Shown here piece after piece: positions 62,502-64,000 of a DNA stretch of 64,000 nt. The notes below the pieces were generated by a model, which saw only the letters and a list, made by a program, of their open reading frames with translations, was not told the DNA's origin and did no database searches. A program made the position numbers and the translations under genes. This DNA is from Scatophagus argus (Eukaryota; Chordata; Actinopteri; Scatophagidae): the NCBI RefSeq assembly GCF_020382885.2, contig NC_058497.1:19584330-19648329 (forward strand), read 5' to 3'. How positions within the stretch are numbered: position 1 is the stretch's first letter; every line of letters starts with the position of its first letter.

Positions 62502-64000
62502 TGATGTATGAAAACTGCTGACTGAATCTCCTTGTGGAAACAGTAAGGCAATTCAGGATGTTTTTGAGCTCATTAAAAAATGAAAAATGGCTGCATTGTT
62601 AGGTCTGTCGTTTCACAGGAGAGAAATGCGTTAGAGGGAAAAAGAGTGTCCCATATGAAAGACCAATCTGGGCTGAACCAGTCCAGCCTGGTCCATTTGC
62701 TGGACCACCCAGACTGATCTGGCTACAAAAGTGAACATGTTGTTGCGGAACTGCTTTTCAGGTTCATTTCTGGCCAGTAACAAAAGGACTAAACAACAAA
62801 AAGCTGAATATACCATTAAGATACCTAATTGCCTCTCATGTCAAATGCTTGTGACTGGTGATTATAAAGTAAAATAATGGTAGAACGCTACATATCTTAA
62901 CAATTTCTGGCCAGGTTGCCAAAAGTGTGGATATTCTTGGTCTCCAGATGACGTCTCCTAATGAGTTTGTGATGCTCATTTCTCTGATCGTCACTTCGGC
63001 ACATGAAAAGAATTGCCCAAACGTTCATGGTCCACACACAGGGAATCCCAAACTTTTGCTCTAACTTGTCCTTTCACACACTGTCGTTGTCTGGCCCCAA
63101 AAATTTGCCAAAATCTTCCAAGCAGATGGTGATAAAACTTGAAGAACACGTTTCCGCTCTCCAGAAGGCTAACCTTGTCAATTTCAAAGACTGGATAGCT
63201 TTCACCTTAGGCCATCCTCAGCAACTTTACACGGGAATCTGCAACGGGTGTTATACTTACATGTCTGATTTCTTGCGACTTGCTCTTTGCAGCTTGAGGT
63301 CGCTTCTGGTACGCTTCTAGGATGCTTTTAAAACGTGCTCAGAAGGACTGCCTACTGCATCCTGAATACGACACAGGATGGCCCATTGAAATCAACCTGT
63401 AGGTCTCTTGTACTGTAATTCTCTGATAGAAGCAAATACCAACAGATCACTGTTTCATTATTTTTTTTAATGGTAACTTGATAACTACGTATGTTTTGTT
63501 AGTTTTAACTGAACACATTCATGATTGTACAGTTTTCACTGCTATGATGCAGTAAAAAATTTTAATGTCAGCAGCTTGGGACCATTTCCTTAACATATCT
63601 TATCCTAGTCGACCCTATGAGAGTCTGTGAATTCATGCTGTTTTAAAGTGGGCTCCTATAGTATAGAGGAGGTAAATGAAATAACAGGAAATGTTTCAGG
63701 TCCATAAATTTCAGAGTGAGTTGAAGGACATGCTGCTGCAAAGAGCAGGCTGTGCGGTCTGCTCGTGGTAGGTTATCTGCCAGAAATTATAAATATTATT
63801 TGAGCAAACTCACTTCTACCCCAGTCATAGCAGTCAGTCATGTGAAGCAGCGACCGCCGAGATCCTGACCAGTTGTTCTGTTGTCTCAACAATCGTGATT
63901 GAGCATATAAACGGACAGCAAAGAAAGCCGGTCGTGCACCAGATCTCGCATATGGACTCTCTATTTGTAAGAACGCTGGCCTGTTGTTTATACCTGAAAG

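Larger units (their letters stand above)
44411..64000 (+). other. nxn: nxn intron 1 (partial, at least 19.6 kb)
   Basis: No coding exon of nxn or of a nested gene was recognised on either strand. It holds a teleost interspersed repeat (about 46744-47057), microsatellites (45584-45607, 47426-47461, 52892-52914, 59120-59144), long T tracts (51474-51488, 57828-57848, 62461-62482) and a perfect 12-bp inverted repeat at 54674-54705. Conserved regulatory DNA is likely in an intron this large but cannot be shown from this sequence. Confidence 0.65.

Noticed and set aside
63003..63320. 105-codon plus-strand ORF near the right edge
   Set aside because: No recognisable motif; inside the presumed nxn intron 1; could only be revisited with sequence searches.
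1..64000. tRNA, rRNA, CRISPR or bacterial-type operon content
   Set aside because: No cloverleaf, ribosomal sequence, regularly spaced repeat array or operon-like gene packing was seen; the window is typical fish nuclear DNA.

Overview
The window is vertebrate nuclear DNA, almost certainly from a ray-finned (teleost) fish. It has short GT-AG exons in long AT-rich introns, CpG-rich promoters, microsatellites, a Tc1-type transposon and several dispersed repeats that I recognise from teleost genomes. Few long reading frames are real. The genes were found by joining conserved exons with matching splice phases.

Layout, left to right. (1) 1-17062, minus strand: the 5' end of pitpnm3 (Nir1). It has a 25-nt first coding exon at 17038-17062, a 14.2-kb intron 1, and a second exon at 2786-2881 carrying the acidic VAP-binding (FFAT-type) motif. 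The rest of the gene lies left of the window. (2) 17063-23010: a CpG-rich pitpnm3 promoter followed by intergenic DNA. (3) 23011-40582, minus strand: a complete kiaa0753 (moonraker/OFIP, a centriolar satellite protein). I assembled it as 18 coding exons, 2748 nt, 915 aa, with every phase closing. Its intron 17 holds a 1.6-kb Tc1-like element with about 135-bp inverted repeats and a broken transposase. (4) 40583-41261: a divergent promoter with ETS-type motifs. (5) 41262-42830, plus strand: a complete four-exon txndc17 (TRP14), 123 aa, active site WCPDC. (6) 44102-44410, plus strand: coding exon 1 of nxn (nucleoredoxin). Intron 1 fills the remaining 19.6 kb.

The order pitpnm3 - kiaa0753 - txndc17 matches human 17p13, as I recall it. 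The human neighbour MED31 was not found, and nxn follows directly, which suggests a lineage-specific gene-order junction. The genes do not form a pathway: two are thioredoxin-fold proteins, one is a centriole/cilium scaffold, and one belongs to the Nir family of membrane-contact-site proteins.

No clearly new biological system was found. The observations most worth checking are the 38-residue Asp-Glu spacing of the Tc1-type transposase, the txndc17/nxn junction, the FFAT motif cut by an intron, the NAGNAG acceptor in kiaa0753, and several perfect intronic hairpins.
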